Notes: generated by a model not told the origin, from the letters alone. A stretch of 18,565 bases of DNA from DASXTS01 sp036505275 (GCA_036505275.1 DASXTS010000067.1:1-18565); one strand, 5' to 3'. Shown: positions 1-6,663, numbered from the stretch's first letter. A program made the numbers and translations.

Positions 1-59
1 GCTCAAGTTGGACCTCGCAACCGCGGGCACAATGGACAATCTGACCAGGGGGCGGGGCA

Positions 60-575
60 GTGACGCTGGACGAGCTGGACGCCCGGCTACTGCTGCTGCT
101 CACCGACGAGCCGCGGCTGGGCGTGCTGGAGTGCTCGCGCCGGCTCCGGGTGGCCCGCGGCACCGTGCAGGCGCGCCTGGACCGGCTCACCGCCCGCGGC
201 GTGCTGACCGGCTTCCCGCCGGCCCTCGACCTGGCGGCGATGGGCTACGGCCTCACCGCGTTCGGCGTGCTGGAGATCGCCCAGGGCCGGCGGGCCGAGG
301 TGGCGCAGCGGCTCGCCGAGATCGACGAGGTGTGCGAGGTGCACGCCACCACCGGCCAGGGTGATCTGCTGGTGCGCATGGTCGCCCGCTCGAACGCGGA
401 TCTGCAGCGGGTCATCGACGAGGTGGTCGACGTCGCGGGCGTGCAGCGGATCTCCACATCGATCGCGCTCTCCACGCCGATCCCGCCGCGCGTGCGCCCG
501 CTGCTGGAGCGGGCGCACGAGGCAGGCGAACCGGGCCGGCTCAGCCCCGGAACGGCTCCGCGCGGATCAGAGTGA
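60..575 (+). CDS. Lrp/AsnC-family transcriptional regulator
   Basis: A 171-residue DNA-binding regulator of the Lrp/AsnC (feast/famine) family. The N-terminus (residues about 4-50) reads as the AsnC winged helix-turn-helix: LDELDARLLLLL, then a recognition helix around VARGTVQARLDRL. Residues about 62-140 form the ligand-binding RAM-type ferredoxin fold, with the typical run ending GDLLVRMVARSNADLQRVIDEV. Such proteins usually form dimers to octamers and respond to an amino acid; neither ligand nor target can be read here. The GTG start at 60 follows a purine-rich run (AGGGGGCGGGG, about 47-57) and starts exactly at the conserved LDELD segment. No partner gene on the left is visible, because only 59 bases precede it. 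The 3' end overlaps the convergent greA 3' end by 35 bases (541-575). Family call is secure; regulon unknown. Confidence 0.9.
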   Translation: MTLDELDARLLLLLTDEPRLGVLECSRRLRVARGTVQARLDRLTARGVLTGFPPALDLAAMGYGLTAFGVLEIAQGRRAEVAQRLAEIDEVCEVHATTGQGDLLVRMVARSNADLQRVIDEVVDVAGVQRISTSIALSTPIPPRVRPLLERAHEAGEPGRLSPGTAPRGSE

Positions 576-1029
576 CCTTCATGGTGCCGCCGTTGGGCAG
601 GTTGTACTCGCGGGTCTCGCCCTCCTTGGCGCCGAGCAGCGCCTCGCCGAGCGGCGAGCTGGGCGAGTAGACCTCCAGGTCGCCGTGCGAGCCCTCCTCG
701 CGAGTGGCCAGCAGAAACGTCTCGGTCTCGTCGTCGCCTTCGTAGCGGACGGTCAACACCATGCCGGGGGCCGCGACGCCGTTCTCTTCGGGCGCCTCGC
801 CGACCTTCGCCGTGTGCAGCAGCTCCTGGAGCTGGCGGATGCGCGCCTCCTGCCGGCCCTGCTCCTCGCGAGCGGCCTGGTAGCCGCCGTTCTCCCGCAG
901 GTCGCCTTCCTCGCGCCGAGCGTTGATCTCCGCGGCGATGACCGGACGATTGGCGATCAGCTCGTCCAGCTCGTGCTTGAGCCGGTCGTGCGCCTCCTGG
1001 GTCAACCAGGTCACCATCGTCTCGCTCAC
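541..1029 (-). CDS. greA: Transcription elongation factor GreA
   Basis: GreA binds the RNA polymerase secondary channel and stimulates transcript cleavage, rescuing backtracked complexes. The 162-residue product has the N-terminal coiled-coil hairpin with the acidic tip segment (AEINARREEGDLRENGGYQAAREEQ), followed by the C-terminal FKBP-like domain (VYSPSSPLGEALLGAKEGE, then NGGTMKVTLI). The reading frame is open upstream to 1107, but GAGGAG at 1043-1038 lies 8 bases before the GTG at 1029, and starting there gives the mycobacterial-like N-terminus VSETMVTWLTQEAHDRL. The alternative GTG at 1035 would be too close to the Shine-Dalgarno. Length matches the family. It is transcribed away from the DUF4307 gene, and a strong terminator at 1100-1125 separates them, so greA probably has its own promoter between 1030 and 1099. 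Confidence 0.96.
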   Translation of the reverse strand: MSETMVTWLTQEAHDRLKHELDELIANRPVIAAEINARREEGDLRENGGYQAAREEQGRQEARIRQLQELLHTAKVGEAPEENGVAAPGMVLTVRYEGDDETETFLLATREEGSHGDLEVYSPSSPLGEALLGAKEGETREYNLPNGGTMKVTLIRAEPFRG

Positions 1030-1099
1030 GGTCACCACTCCTCGAGTTCTGCTATGCGGATCCGCCTCGGGTCTACCCGCCCCTGGATCGCCCACACGG

Positions 1100-1125
1100 A
1101 AAAACACGGCCCGCGTGGGGCCGTG
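1100..1125 (-). terminator. Rho-independent terminator after the DUF4307 gene
   Basis: On the minus strand CACGGCCC (1125-1118) pairs perfectly with GGGCCGTG (1112-1105) around a 5-base loop, and five Ts follow at 1104-1100. This is a classical intrinsic terminator shape, unusually clear for a high-GC genome. It lies about 100 bases past the DUF4307 stop and before greA, so it should keep greA from being read from the DUF4307 promoter. There is no T-run on the other strand, so it acts leftward only. Confidence 0.85.
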
Positions 1126-1171
1126 CGTCGAAAGGCAAGGATAACACGAAAGCGAGTGGCGCGTCGCCGGT

Positions 1172-1209
1172 TAGTTACCGGGCTCCGGCGCCATACGCGC
1201 TGGTAACTA
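1172..1209. repeat. 8-bp inverted repeat downstream of the DUF4307 gene
   Basis: TAGTTACC (1172-1179) and GGTAACTA (1202-1209) are perfect inverted copies separated by 22 bases that contain a small GGCGCC palindrome. It sits 14 bases beyond the DUF4307 stop, upstream of the strong terminator. It could be an RNA 3'-end stabilising hairpin or a protein-binding site. Confidence 0.4.
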
Positions 1210-1222
1210 CCCGAATCGGTGA

Positions 1223-1648
1223 TCAGCCGGTGGCCGGTGCGAGGTACGCCGGTACCTCATAGGAGCAACCGAAGACCTCGCCGGTCACAGGGCGTCGCGA
1301 TGTCCGCAGCACCGTCTCGGCCAGCACGCTGCGGGCACCGGCCGGCACGTACACCTCCTTGCGGCCGGTCTCCTCGCCGTCTCGGGAACGGGCCCGGACG
1401 ATGCAGACCGCCGGCCGCTCCGGCTGCTTGCGGACCACCTGGAACCTGATCCACACCGAGCCGTCGTCGATGACCTGGAACGCAGTCTGCCTGCCCTCGA
1501 TCGGCGGCGAGCCGATGCTGCGGTAGCCGACGATGGCCACGCCCAACCCGGCCAGCAGCACCGCGGCCACCAGCAGCGGCAACACCCAGCGGGGACGGCG
1601 GCGGGTGCCGTAGCGGTCCTCCGGGAGCGGTGGCACAGGGGGCGGCAC
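1223..1648 (-). CDS. DUF4307-family membrane-anchored protein
   Basis: A 141-residue protein with a proline-rich cytosolic N-terminus (VPPPVPPLPEDRYG), a basic RRRPRW stop, one membrane span at residues about 21-41, and an external domain of about 95 residues (from IGSPPIEGR to EVPAYLAPATG). The external part contains two cysteines (in AVCIVRARSRDG and FGCSYEVP) that could form a disulfide. The sequence and its place between greA and mca match the actinobacterial DUF4307 family (the Rv1081c position in M. tuberculosis), whose function is not known to me. The GTG at 1648 is chosen because AGGGAGGT (1666-1659) lies 10 bases upstream; longer starts would put the ribosome site inside the coding region. 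It is divergent from mca across 156 bases. Confidence 0.85.
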   Translation of the reverse strand: MPPPVPPLPEDRYGTRRRPRWVLPLLVAAVLLAGLGVAIVGYRSIGSPPIEGRQTAFQVIDDGSVWIRFQVVRKQPERPAVCIVRARSRDGEETGRKEVYVPAGARSVLAETVLRTSRRPVTGEVFGCSYEVPAYLAPATG

Positions 1649-1723
1649 AGTCAGTGGGACCTCCCTGCGGTGAGTGACTGTCGGTGCGGTGAGCACAATG
1701 GCCTCGAGGACAATGGTGCCCGT

Positions 1724-1749
1724 GGCGGCCGTATCGGGGCGGCCGTATC
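1724..1749. repeat. 12-bp direct repeat in the DUF4307/mca divergent promoter region
   Basis: GGCGGCCGTATC occurs at 1724-1735 and again at 1738-1749, a 14-base period that places both copies roughly 1.4 helical turns apart. It lies in the 156-base spacer between the divergent starts at 1648 and 1805, so it could be a regulator site; no protein is assigned. Confidence 0.4.
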
Positions 1750-1804
1750 AGGGCTGAAGTATCCCCGCCGGTCAGACCGACGGGAGGAGGGACGTGGGGC
1801 CGCG

Positions 1805-2692
1805 ATGCCCAGCACCGAGACGCTGCGCTTGATGTCCGTGCACGCGCACCCGGACGACGAGTCCAGCAAGGGCGCCGCCAGCACCGCCCGCTACGTGGCC
1901 GAGGGCCACGACGTGATGGTGGTCACCTGCACCGGTGGGGAGCGCGGCAGCGTGCTCAACCCGGCCATGGACCGGCCGGACGTGCACCTGAACTTGCATG
2001 CCATCCGGCGCGAGGAGATGGAGCGGGCCGCGAAGATCCTCGGAGTGCAGCACCGCTGGCTGGGCTTCATCGACTCGGGTCTGCCCGAGGGCGAGCCCAT
2101 GCCTCCGCTGCCGGACGGTTGCTTCGCCACCGTCCCGTTGGAGGACTCGACCGAGGCCCTGGTACGGGTGATGCGCGAGTTCCGGCCGCACGTCGTGGTC
2201 ACCTATGACGAGACCGGCGGCTACCCGCACCCGGACCACATCCGCTGCCATGAGGTGACCGTCGCTGCGTTCGACGCCGCCGGCGAGGCGGACCGCTTCC
2301 CGGACGCCGGCGAGCCGTGGCTGCCGCTGAAGCTGTACTACTCGCATGGTTTCTCTCGGAAGCGGATGCAGGCCTTCCACGACGCGCTGCTGGCCCGCGG
2401 GCTGGAGTCGCCATACGGCGAATGGTTGGACAGGTGGGACCCCGACCACGGCGACGTGATCGAACGGGTCACCACCAGGGTCGAGTGCGCCGACTACTTC
2501 AAGGTGCGCGACGAGGCGCTCAAGGCGCACGCCACCCAGATCGACCCGACCTCGCGCTGGTTCAGCGTGCCCCTCGATCTGCAGCGCGATGTGTGGCCGA
2601 CCGAGGACTACGAACTGGCGCGGTCGCTGGTCGACACGACCGTGCCCGAGGACGACCTGTTCGCCGGCCTGGGGGAGCGGGTGTCGTCGTGA
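1805..2692 (+). CDS. mca: Mycothiol S-conjugate amidase
   Basis: Mca cleaves mycothiol S-conjugates (drugs, electrophiles) to a mercapturic acid for export and GlcN-Ins for recycling, in the cytosol. The 295-residue product belongs to the LmbE/PIG-L zinc deacetylase fold. The motif AHPDDESSKGA gives zinc ligands H15 and D18 and general base D17; YPHPDH supplies H142 and the third ligand H145. Lys22 after HPDDESS is the residue pattern of Mca rather than the related MshB deacetylase. The whole protein, including the C-terminal HATQIDPTSRWF block, reads as Mca. The ATG at 1805 gives the family length; GGGAGGAGG at 1782-1790 is 14 bases upstream, a longer gap than usual, and an upstream in-frame extension to 1670 has no family character. 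The stop overlaps the next start (GTGA). Confidence 0.95.
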   Translation: MPSTETLRLMSVHAHPDDESSKGAASTARYVAEGHDVMVVTCTGGERGSVLNPAMDRPDVHLNLHAIRREEMERAAKILGVQHRWLGFIDSGLPEGEPMPPLPDGCFATVPLEDSTEALVRVMREFRPHVVVTYDETGGYPHPDHIRCHEVTVAAFDAAGEADRFPDAGEPWLPLKLYYSHGFSRKRMQAFHDALLARGLESPYGEWLDRWDPDHGDVIERVTTRVECADYFKVRDEALKAHATQIDPTSRWFSVPLDLQRDVWPTEDYELARSLVDTTVPEDDLFAGLGERVSS

Positions 2693-2949
2693 CCGGTTAC
2701 CCGGCCTTCGCCGGCACCGACGCGCTGGTGGCGGTGGTGGCGCAGCCGACGCCCACGCCGAGCGACCCCGGTGGCCGCGGCGAGGACTACGGAAAGTCGG
2801 GGCCGATCGGCCTCGTCGTGATCATCGTGTTCTTCATCGCGGTGTTCTTTCTGGCCCGCTCGATGAACAAGCACCTGCGCCGGATCCCGGCGTCCTTCGA
2901 CCCGCCCCCGCCGGCCGACGACAAGCCGGGCGATGATCGGCGCGAGTAG
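2689..2949 (+). CDS. Small single-span membrane protein coupled to mca
   Basis: An 86-residue protein starting at a GTG that overlaps the mca stop by four bases (GTGA), so the two are almost certainly translationally coupled. It has a short N-terminal part with a PTPTPSDPGG stretch, a strong membrane helix at residues about 38-57 (GPIGLVVIIVFFIAVFFLAR), a basic positive-inside segment (KHLRRIP) and a charged C-terminal tail with a DPPPP run. In M. tuberculosis the same position is held by the small protein Rv1083. No enzymatic motif is visible. Position suggests a role linked to mycothiol conjugate processing or export at the membrane, but that is inference from coupling only. Confidence 0.85.
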   Translation: MTGYPAFAGTDALVAVVAQPTPTPSDPGGRGEDYGKSGPIGLVVIIVFFIAVFFLARSMNKHLRRIPASFDPPPPADDKPGDDRRE

Positions 2950-2995
2950 CGCAGCCGCTGCGCTGGCCGGCACCGGCCGCTGCGCCGGCCGGCGC
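2949..2995 (+). terminator. GC-rich hairpin cluster after the mca operon
   Basis: Three stems follow the stop codon back to back: GCGCAG/CTGCGC (2949-2963), GGCCGG/CCGGCC (2965-2978), and the perfect 14-base palindrome GCGCCGGCCGGCGC (2982-2995). There is no T-run. The cluster ends about 20 bases before the next start at 3016, so it may terminate mca transcription or stabilise the mRNA end. Confidence 0.5.
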
Positions 2996-3015
2996 GGGGT
3001 GCCAGGCTAGGTCCC

Positions 3016-5091
3016 ATGGCCAACCGTCTCGCCGCGTCGACCAGCCCGTATCTGCGCCAGCACGCCGACAACCCGGTGGACTGGTGGGAGTGGGGCGAGG
3101 ACGCGTTCGCAGAGGCGCGGCGGCGCAACGTGCCGGTGCTGCTGTCCGTCGGCTACGCCGCGTGCCACTGGTGCCACGTGATGGCGCACGAGTCGTTCGA
3201 GGACGAGGTCACCACAGCGGTGATGAACGAGCACTTCGTCAACGTCAAGGTGGACCGCGAGGAGCGGCCCGACGTCGACGCCGTGTACATGGCGGCCACC
3301 CAGGCCATGACCGGCCACGGCGGCTGGCCGATGACCTGCTTCCTCACGCCGGACGGTGAACCGTTCCACTGCGGCACGTACTACCCGCCGCGGCCGCAGC
3401 GCGGCATGCCGAGCTTCCGCGAGCTGCTCGCCGCGGTGTCCTCGGCCTGGGTTGATCGGGGCGGCGAGGTCCGGGCCGCGGCCGGCCGGATAGCCGCCGG
3501 GCTGCGCGAGCACGGCTGGCGACTCACCCCGGTGGCGGTGGACGCCGCCGCCCTGGACGCCGCCGTCGGGCAGCTCGCGACGCAGTTCGACCCTCGGCAC
3601 GGCGGCTTCGGTGACGCCCCCAAGTTCCCGCCGGCCATGGTGTGCGAGTTCCTGCTGCGCCACTACGAGCGCACCGGATCGCCGCAGGCGCTGTCGATGG
3701 CCGGCACGACGGCGGTGAAGATGGCCCGCGGCGGCATCTACGACCAGCTCGCCGGCGGCTTCGCCAGGTACAGCGTGGACGCCCGGTGGGTGGTGCCGCA
3801 CTTCGAGAAGATGCTCTACGACAACGCCCTGCTGCTGCGGTTCTATGCACACCTGGCGCGGCTGGATCCGGCGTCTGGGACGGCGTCAGGGACGGCGTCA
3901 GGGATGGCGTCGGGGCTGGCGTCGGGGCTGGCCCGGCGGGTGGCGGACGGGACCGCCGAGTTCCTGCTCGGCGAGCTGCGAACCCCGCACGGCGGATTCG
4001 CTTCCTCGCTGGACGCCGATGCGGCCGGGGTCGAGGGCTTGACCTATGCGTGGACGCCGTCCGCCCTGGTCGAGGTGCTCGGCGATGAGGAGGGCGCGTG
4101 GGCGGCGGAGCTGTTCGCGGTGACGCCCGGCGGCACCTTCGAGCACGGCGCCTCGGTGCTGCAACTGCCGTCCGACCCGTCCTCCTCGGATCACGAGCGG
4201 TTCCACGCCGTGCGGGAGCGACTGCTCGGCGCGCGCGCCAGACGGCCGCAGCCAGGCCGGGACGACAAGGTGATCACGGCGTGGAACGGGCTTGCCATCA
4301 CCGCACTGGCCGAGGCCGGCGCCGCCATGGGCCGCGGGCGCTGGGTGGACGCGGCCGTGGACGCGGCCGAGCTGCTGCAGGGCGTGCACCAGGTGGACGG
4401 CCGGCTGCGGCGGAGCTCGCGCGACGGGGTGGCCGGCACGGCGGCCGGCGTGCTCGAGGACTACGGCTGCCTCGCCGGCGGCCTGCTCGCGCTGCACCAG
4501 GCCACCGGATCCGCCCGTTGGCTGGACGCCGCGTGCGGGCTGCTGGATACCGCCCTTGCGCATTTCGCAGACCGGGAGGCGGACGGCCGGTTCTACGACA
4601 CCGCCGACGACGCCGAACACCTGGTGTCCCGGCCACAGGACCCCGGCGACAACGCCACCCCGTCCGGGGCGGCGGCGCTGACCGAGGCCCTGCTCACGGC
4701 GTCCGCGCTCACCGACGCCGAGCACCACGGCCGCTACCGGGCCGCCGCCGAGGCGGCGCTGGCCGCCACCGGATCGCTGTCCCCGCAGGTACCGCGGTTC
4801 GCCGGCCACTGGCTCACCGTCGCCGAGGCTGCCGAGCACGGGCCCATCCAAGTGGCCGTCGCCGGCCCCGCGGACGACCCCCGGACCTCCGCGCTGCTGG
4901 CCGAGGCCCGTGCCACGGCCCCAGGCGGCACAGTGATCCTCGGTGCCGAGCCGGACGCCTCCGGCGTGCCGCTGCTGGCCGGCCGTCCCCTGGTCGGCGG
5001 CGCACCCGCGGCCTACGTCTGCCGTGGCTTCGTCTGCGACGTCCCGGTCACCACCCCCGAGGCCCTGCGCCACGGCCTCCGCTCACGTTGA
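3016..5091 (+). CDS. YyaL/SSP411-like thioredoxin-domain protein (DUF255)
   Basis: A 691-residue protein of the widespread YyaL / spermatogenesis-associated protein 20 family. Residues about 1-160 are the DUF255 thioredoxin-like domain: NRLAASTSPYLRQHADNPVDW, then the redox-type motif C50-H-W-C53 (ACHWCHVMAHESF), VDREERPDVDAVYM and GGWPMTCFLTPDG. The remainder is an alpha/alpha-barrel region like N-acylglucosamine epimerases (HFEKMLYDNALLLRFY, AWNGLAITALAEAG, DDAEHLVSRPQDPGDNATPSG). The biochemical role is unsettled in the family. The start ATG at 3016 gives the canonical N-terminus and lies 7 bases after a CAGGCT box (3003-3008), suggesting a leaderless message. Residues about 286-306 are an expanded ASG[T/M/L] repeat (see the separate repeat entry). 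M. tuberculosis has a homologue at the same syntenic position (Rv1084). Confidence 0.92.
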   Translation: MANRLAASTSPYLRQHADNPVDWWEWGEDAFAEARRRNVPVLLSVGYAACHWCHVMAHESFEDEVTTAVMNEHFVNVKVDREERPDVDAVYMAATQAMTGHGGWPMTCFLTPDGEPFHCGTYYPPRPQRGMPSFRELLAAVSSAWVDRGGEVRAAAGRIAAGLREHGWRLTPVAVDAAALDAAVGQLATQFDPRHGGFGDAPKFPPAMVCEFLLRHYERTGSPQALSMAGTTAVKMARGGIYDQLAGGFARYSVDARWVVPHFEKMLYDNALLLRFYAHLARLDPASGTASGTASGMASGLASGLARRVADGTAEFLLGELRTPHGGFASSLDADAAGVEGLTYAWTPSALVEVLGDEEGAWAAELFAVTPGGTFEHGASVLQLPSDPSSSDHERFHAVRERLLGARARRPQPGRDDKVITAWNGLAITALAEAGAAMGRGRWVDAAVDAAELLQGVHQVDGRLRRSSRDGVAGTAAGVLEDYGCLAGGLLALHQATGSARWLDAACGLLDTALAHFADREADGRFYDTADDAEHLVSRPQDPGDNATPSGAAALTEALLTASALTDAEHHGRYRAAAEAALAATGSLSPQVPRFAGHWLTVAEAAEHGPIQVAVAGPADDPRTSALLAEARATAPGGTVILGAEPDASGVPLLAGRPLVGGAPAAYVCRGFVCDVPVTTPEALRHGLRSR
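3877..3931 (+). repeat. 12-bp coding tandem repeat within the YyaL-like gene
   Basis: Four full units and a partial fifth of a 12-base sequence, GGGACGGCGTCA and close variants, run from 3877 to about 3931. They encode a repeated Gly-(Thr/Met/Leu)-Ala-Ser tetrad. Because 12 is a multiple of 3, gain or loss of units keeps the frame, so this is a potential length-variable site in a loop between two helices of the barrel domain. Confidence 0.8.
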
Positions 5092-5141
5092 CGCCAACCC
5101 TGGCTTCGCCGTGCCGGCGGCCGGGGTCCGGTGTTCTTCTC

Positions 5142-5208
5142 GCGACGATGTGACATCGCCCCAATGTGACATCGCCCCAATAGGGCCGTCACAACGTCAC
5201 ATCGTCGC
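5142..5208. repeat. Palindromic intergenic element, copy 1
   Basis: A 67-base element bounded by a perfect 13-bp inverted repeat: GCGACGATGTGAC (5142-5154) and GTCACATCGTCGC (5196-5208). Inside it, TGTGACATCGCCCCAA is repeated exactly in tandem (5149-5164 and 5165-5180). It lies between the YyaL-like gene stop (5091) and the promoter of the next gene. Related elements occur at 5914-5988 and 12837-12884. Confidence 0.8.
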
Positions 5209-5247
5209 CTCCAGCGTCCCGCGGGAACGTTCGCTGGCTGCTCAGCG

Positions 5248-5281
5248 TTGACAGCGGTGTAATGATGTAATCAAGCTTACG
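5248..5281 (+). promoter_or_regulatory. AT-rich promoter/operator of the RHH-like gene
   Basis: An island of low GC just before the gene. TTGACA at 5248-5253 is a perfect -35 match. Two adjacent 8-base repeats, TGTAATGA (5258-5265) and TGTAATCA (5266-5273), follow, each containing a near-consensus -10 (TGTAAT), and then CTTACG (5276-5281). The spacing from TTGACA to either TGTAAT is short (4 or 12 bases), so the exact -10 cannot be fixed. Tandem short repeats over a promoter are typical binding sites of ribbon-helix-helix dimers, so self-regulation by the downstream protein is plausible but inferred. Confidence 0.5.
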
Positions 5282-5293
5282 AAGGAGCACATC

Positions 5294-5899
5294 ATGCGTG
5301 GAGGTTTCACGATGGGACGGGCGCACCGGGGTTGGCGCGGCTACGGCCGCGGTGGCTGGCAGGGGCGCGGCGGCTGGCAGCAGTCCGACCTGCCGCCCGC
5401 CGACGACGCAGCGGCGTGGCTTGCCGGCCGGCTGCCGGACGGCTGGTTCACCGCAGCACCCGACGTGACGGTGGACCGCGAGGAGATCATCATCGTCGGC
5501 GAGCTGCCGCCGCTGGACGAGGAGTTGGCCGACGACGCGGCGCGGGCCGCCGCAGAGGCCGGCCGGATCTCCCGGTTCCGTGAGCAGACCCGCGACGAGC
5601 GCATCGAGATCGCCAGGCAGGCCGAGCATCGCTACGGCCGCAAGGTGGCCTGGGGCGCCCGACTCGGCGGCACCGAGCAGCTGTTCACCACGATTTCCGT
5701 GCCAGTTATGACGCGGCTGCGCCAGTCGGAGCGGATGGTGCTGGACACGCTGGTCGACGCCGGCGTTGCCCGCTCGCGCTCGGAGGCGCTGGCCTGGGCG
5801 GTCCGCCTGGTCGGCGAGCACGCCGAGGACTGGCTCGGAAACCTGCGGGAGGCCATGGAGAAGGTGGACGAGCTCCGCACCCGCGGCCCGGAGTTCTGA
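5294..5899 (+). CDS. Uncharacterised Gly/Arg/Trp-rich protein with ribbon-helix-helix-like C-terminus
   Basis: A 201-residue protein I cannot name. Three parts are visible. Residues 8-29 are Gly, Arg, Trp rich (GRAHRGWRGYGRGGWQGRGG), like RGG nucleic-acid-binding segments. Residues about 35-75 form a compact segment (AWLAGRLPDGWFTAAPDVTVDREEIIIVGELPP), followed by a charged helix with ARFRE-type and RDERIEIARQAEHRYGRKV character. Residues about 131-178 look like a ribbon-helix-helix: a strand (TTISVPVMTRL), a helix (RQSERMVLDTLVDAG) and the RHH-typical turn and helix (VARSRSEALAWAVRLV). The start ATG has an excellent Shine-Dalgarno, GAAGGAG (5281-5287), six bases upstream. It is a single-gene unit: the left neighbour ends 200 bases before and the right neighbour converges. 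I recall similar conserved actinobacterial hypotheticals. A DNA- or RNA-binding role is inferred, not shown. Confidence 0.85.
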   Translation: MRGGFTMGRAHRGWRGYGRGGWQGRGGWQQSDLPPADDAAAWLAGRLPDGWFTAAPDVTVDREEIIIVGELPPLDEELADDAARAAAEAGRISRFREQTRDERIEIARQAEHRYGRKVAWGARLGGTEQLFTTISVPVMTRLRQSERMVLDTLVDAGVARSRSEALAWAVRLVGEHAEDWLGNLREAMEKVDELRTRGPEF

Positions 5900-5913
5900 C
5901 ACCCCGCTGGGGC

Positions 5914-5988
5914 GGCGACGATGCGGAATTTCCTCCATAGCGTTGGGACGATGTCACATCGTCACCGCATCGTCACCGCATCGTCGCC
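5914..5988. repeat. Palindromic intergenic element, copy 2
   Basis: A 75-base element between two convergent genes (stops at 5899 and 6000). It is bounded by a perfect 13-bp inverted repeat, GGCGACGATGCGG (5914-5926) and CCGCATCGTCGCC (5976-5988). Its core is the perfect 17-base palindrome GACGATGTCACATCGTC (5947-5963). GTCACCGCATC is then repeated in tandem (5961-5971, 5972-5982). A small CCCC-GCT-GGGG hairpin (5902-5912) precedes it. It could also serve as a two-way terminator. Confidence 0.8.
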
Positions 5989-5999
5989 GTTCCAGCCGG

Positions 6000-6656
6000 T
6001 CAGGAGTACAGCGTGAGCCAGATGGCGATGTTGTGGCAGATGGCCGCGACCACGGTGGCCGCGTGGAAGAACTCGTGGTGGCCCCAGACCGCCGGCCACG
6101 GGTCCGGCCAGCGGATCGCGTAGCACACCGCGCCGACGGTGTAGCACACCCCGCCGACGAGCAGGAGCACCAGCGTCACGGTGCTGAGGTTGGCCATCAG
6201 GTCGGGCAGCACGAAGATGGCCACCCAGCCGAGCGCGATGTAGATCGAGATGCTCAGCCACCGCGGCGCGTACGGCCACGCCAGCTTGAGGGCGACGCCG
6301 GCCGCCGCGCCGGCCCACACCACGGTGAGCACCGCCGGCCCGGTGGCGCCGGGCATGGCCAGCAGCGCGAACGGCGTATACGTGCCGGCGATGAACAGGA
6401 AGATCATGGAGTGGTCCAGCCGCTTCATCAGCGCCCTGGCCCGCGCGTTGATCCACCATCTGCGGTGGTAGAGCGCACTCACCCCGAACAGGCCGAGCAC
6501 GGTCACGGTGTATACCGAGGTGCCGATCGCGGCCCGCGCCGAGACCGTGAATGCGGCGAGCGTCACCATCGCCGCCCCGGCGGCGATCGCGACGAAGAAG
6601 GTCCACAGGTGCAGCCGCCCGCGCATGGCCGGCCGGGTCAACACACCGGTGTCCAT
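6000..6656 (-). CDS. Hemolysin III family (TrhA/PAQR-like) membrane protein
   Basis: A 218-residue protein with about seven membrane spans, in the hemolysin III / PAQR superfamily. The family marks are all present: SALYHRRWW in an early loop, RLDHSMIFLFIAGTYTPF in the middle, and the C-terminal HEFFHAATVVAAICHNIAIW. The histidines of SALYH, HEFFH and related positions are the expected metal site; members act as membrane hydrolases or in lipid homeostasis, and true hemolysis is not implied. Start choice: the frame is open from GTG 6674, with ATGs at 6662 and 6656. A TAGCCT box at 6669-6664 sits 7 bases before ATG 6656, the pattern of a leaderless message, so 6656 is preferred. M. tuberculosis Rv1085c sits at the same syntenic place. 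It is divergent from the prenyl synthase gene. Confidence 0.9.
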   Translation of the reverse strand: MDTGVLTRPAMRGRLHLWTFFVAIAAGAAMVTLAAFTVSARAAIGTSVYTVTVLGLFGVSALYHRRWWINARARALMKRLDHSMIFLFIAGTYTPFALLAMPGATGPAVLTVVWAGAAAGVALKLAWPYAPRWLSISIYIALGWVAIFVLPDLMANLSTVTLVLLLVGGVCYTVGAVCYAIRWPDPWPAVWGHHEFFHAATVVAAICHNIAIWLTLYS

Positions 6657-6663
6657 GGGCATG

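Noticed and set aside
1716..1757. A 13-codon leader peptide before mca (GTG at 1716)
   Set aside because: It lacks a ribosome site and codons suggesting attenuation, and it crosses the 12-bp direct repeat; nothing supports translation.
5142..5208. The tandem TGTGACATC repeats as a CRISPR array or a CRP-type operator
   Set aside because: There are only two units with no spacers, so no CRISPR. CRP sites need TGTGA and TCACA separated by six bases, which is not the spacing here.
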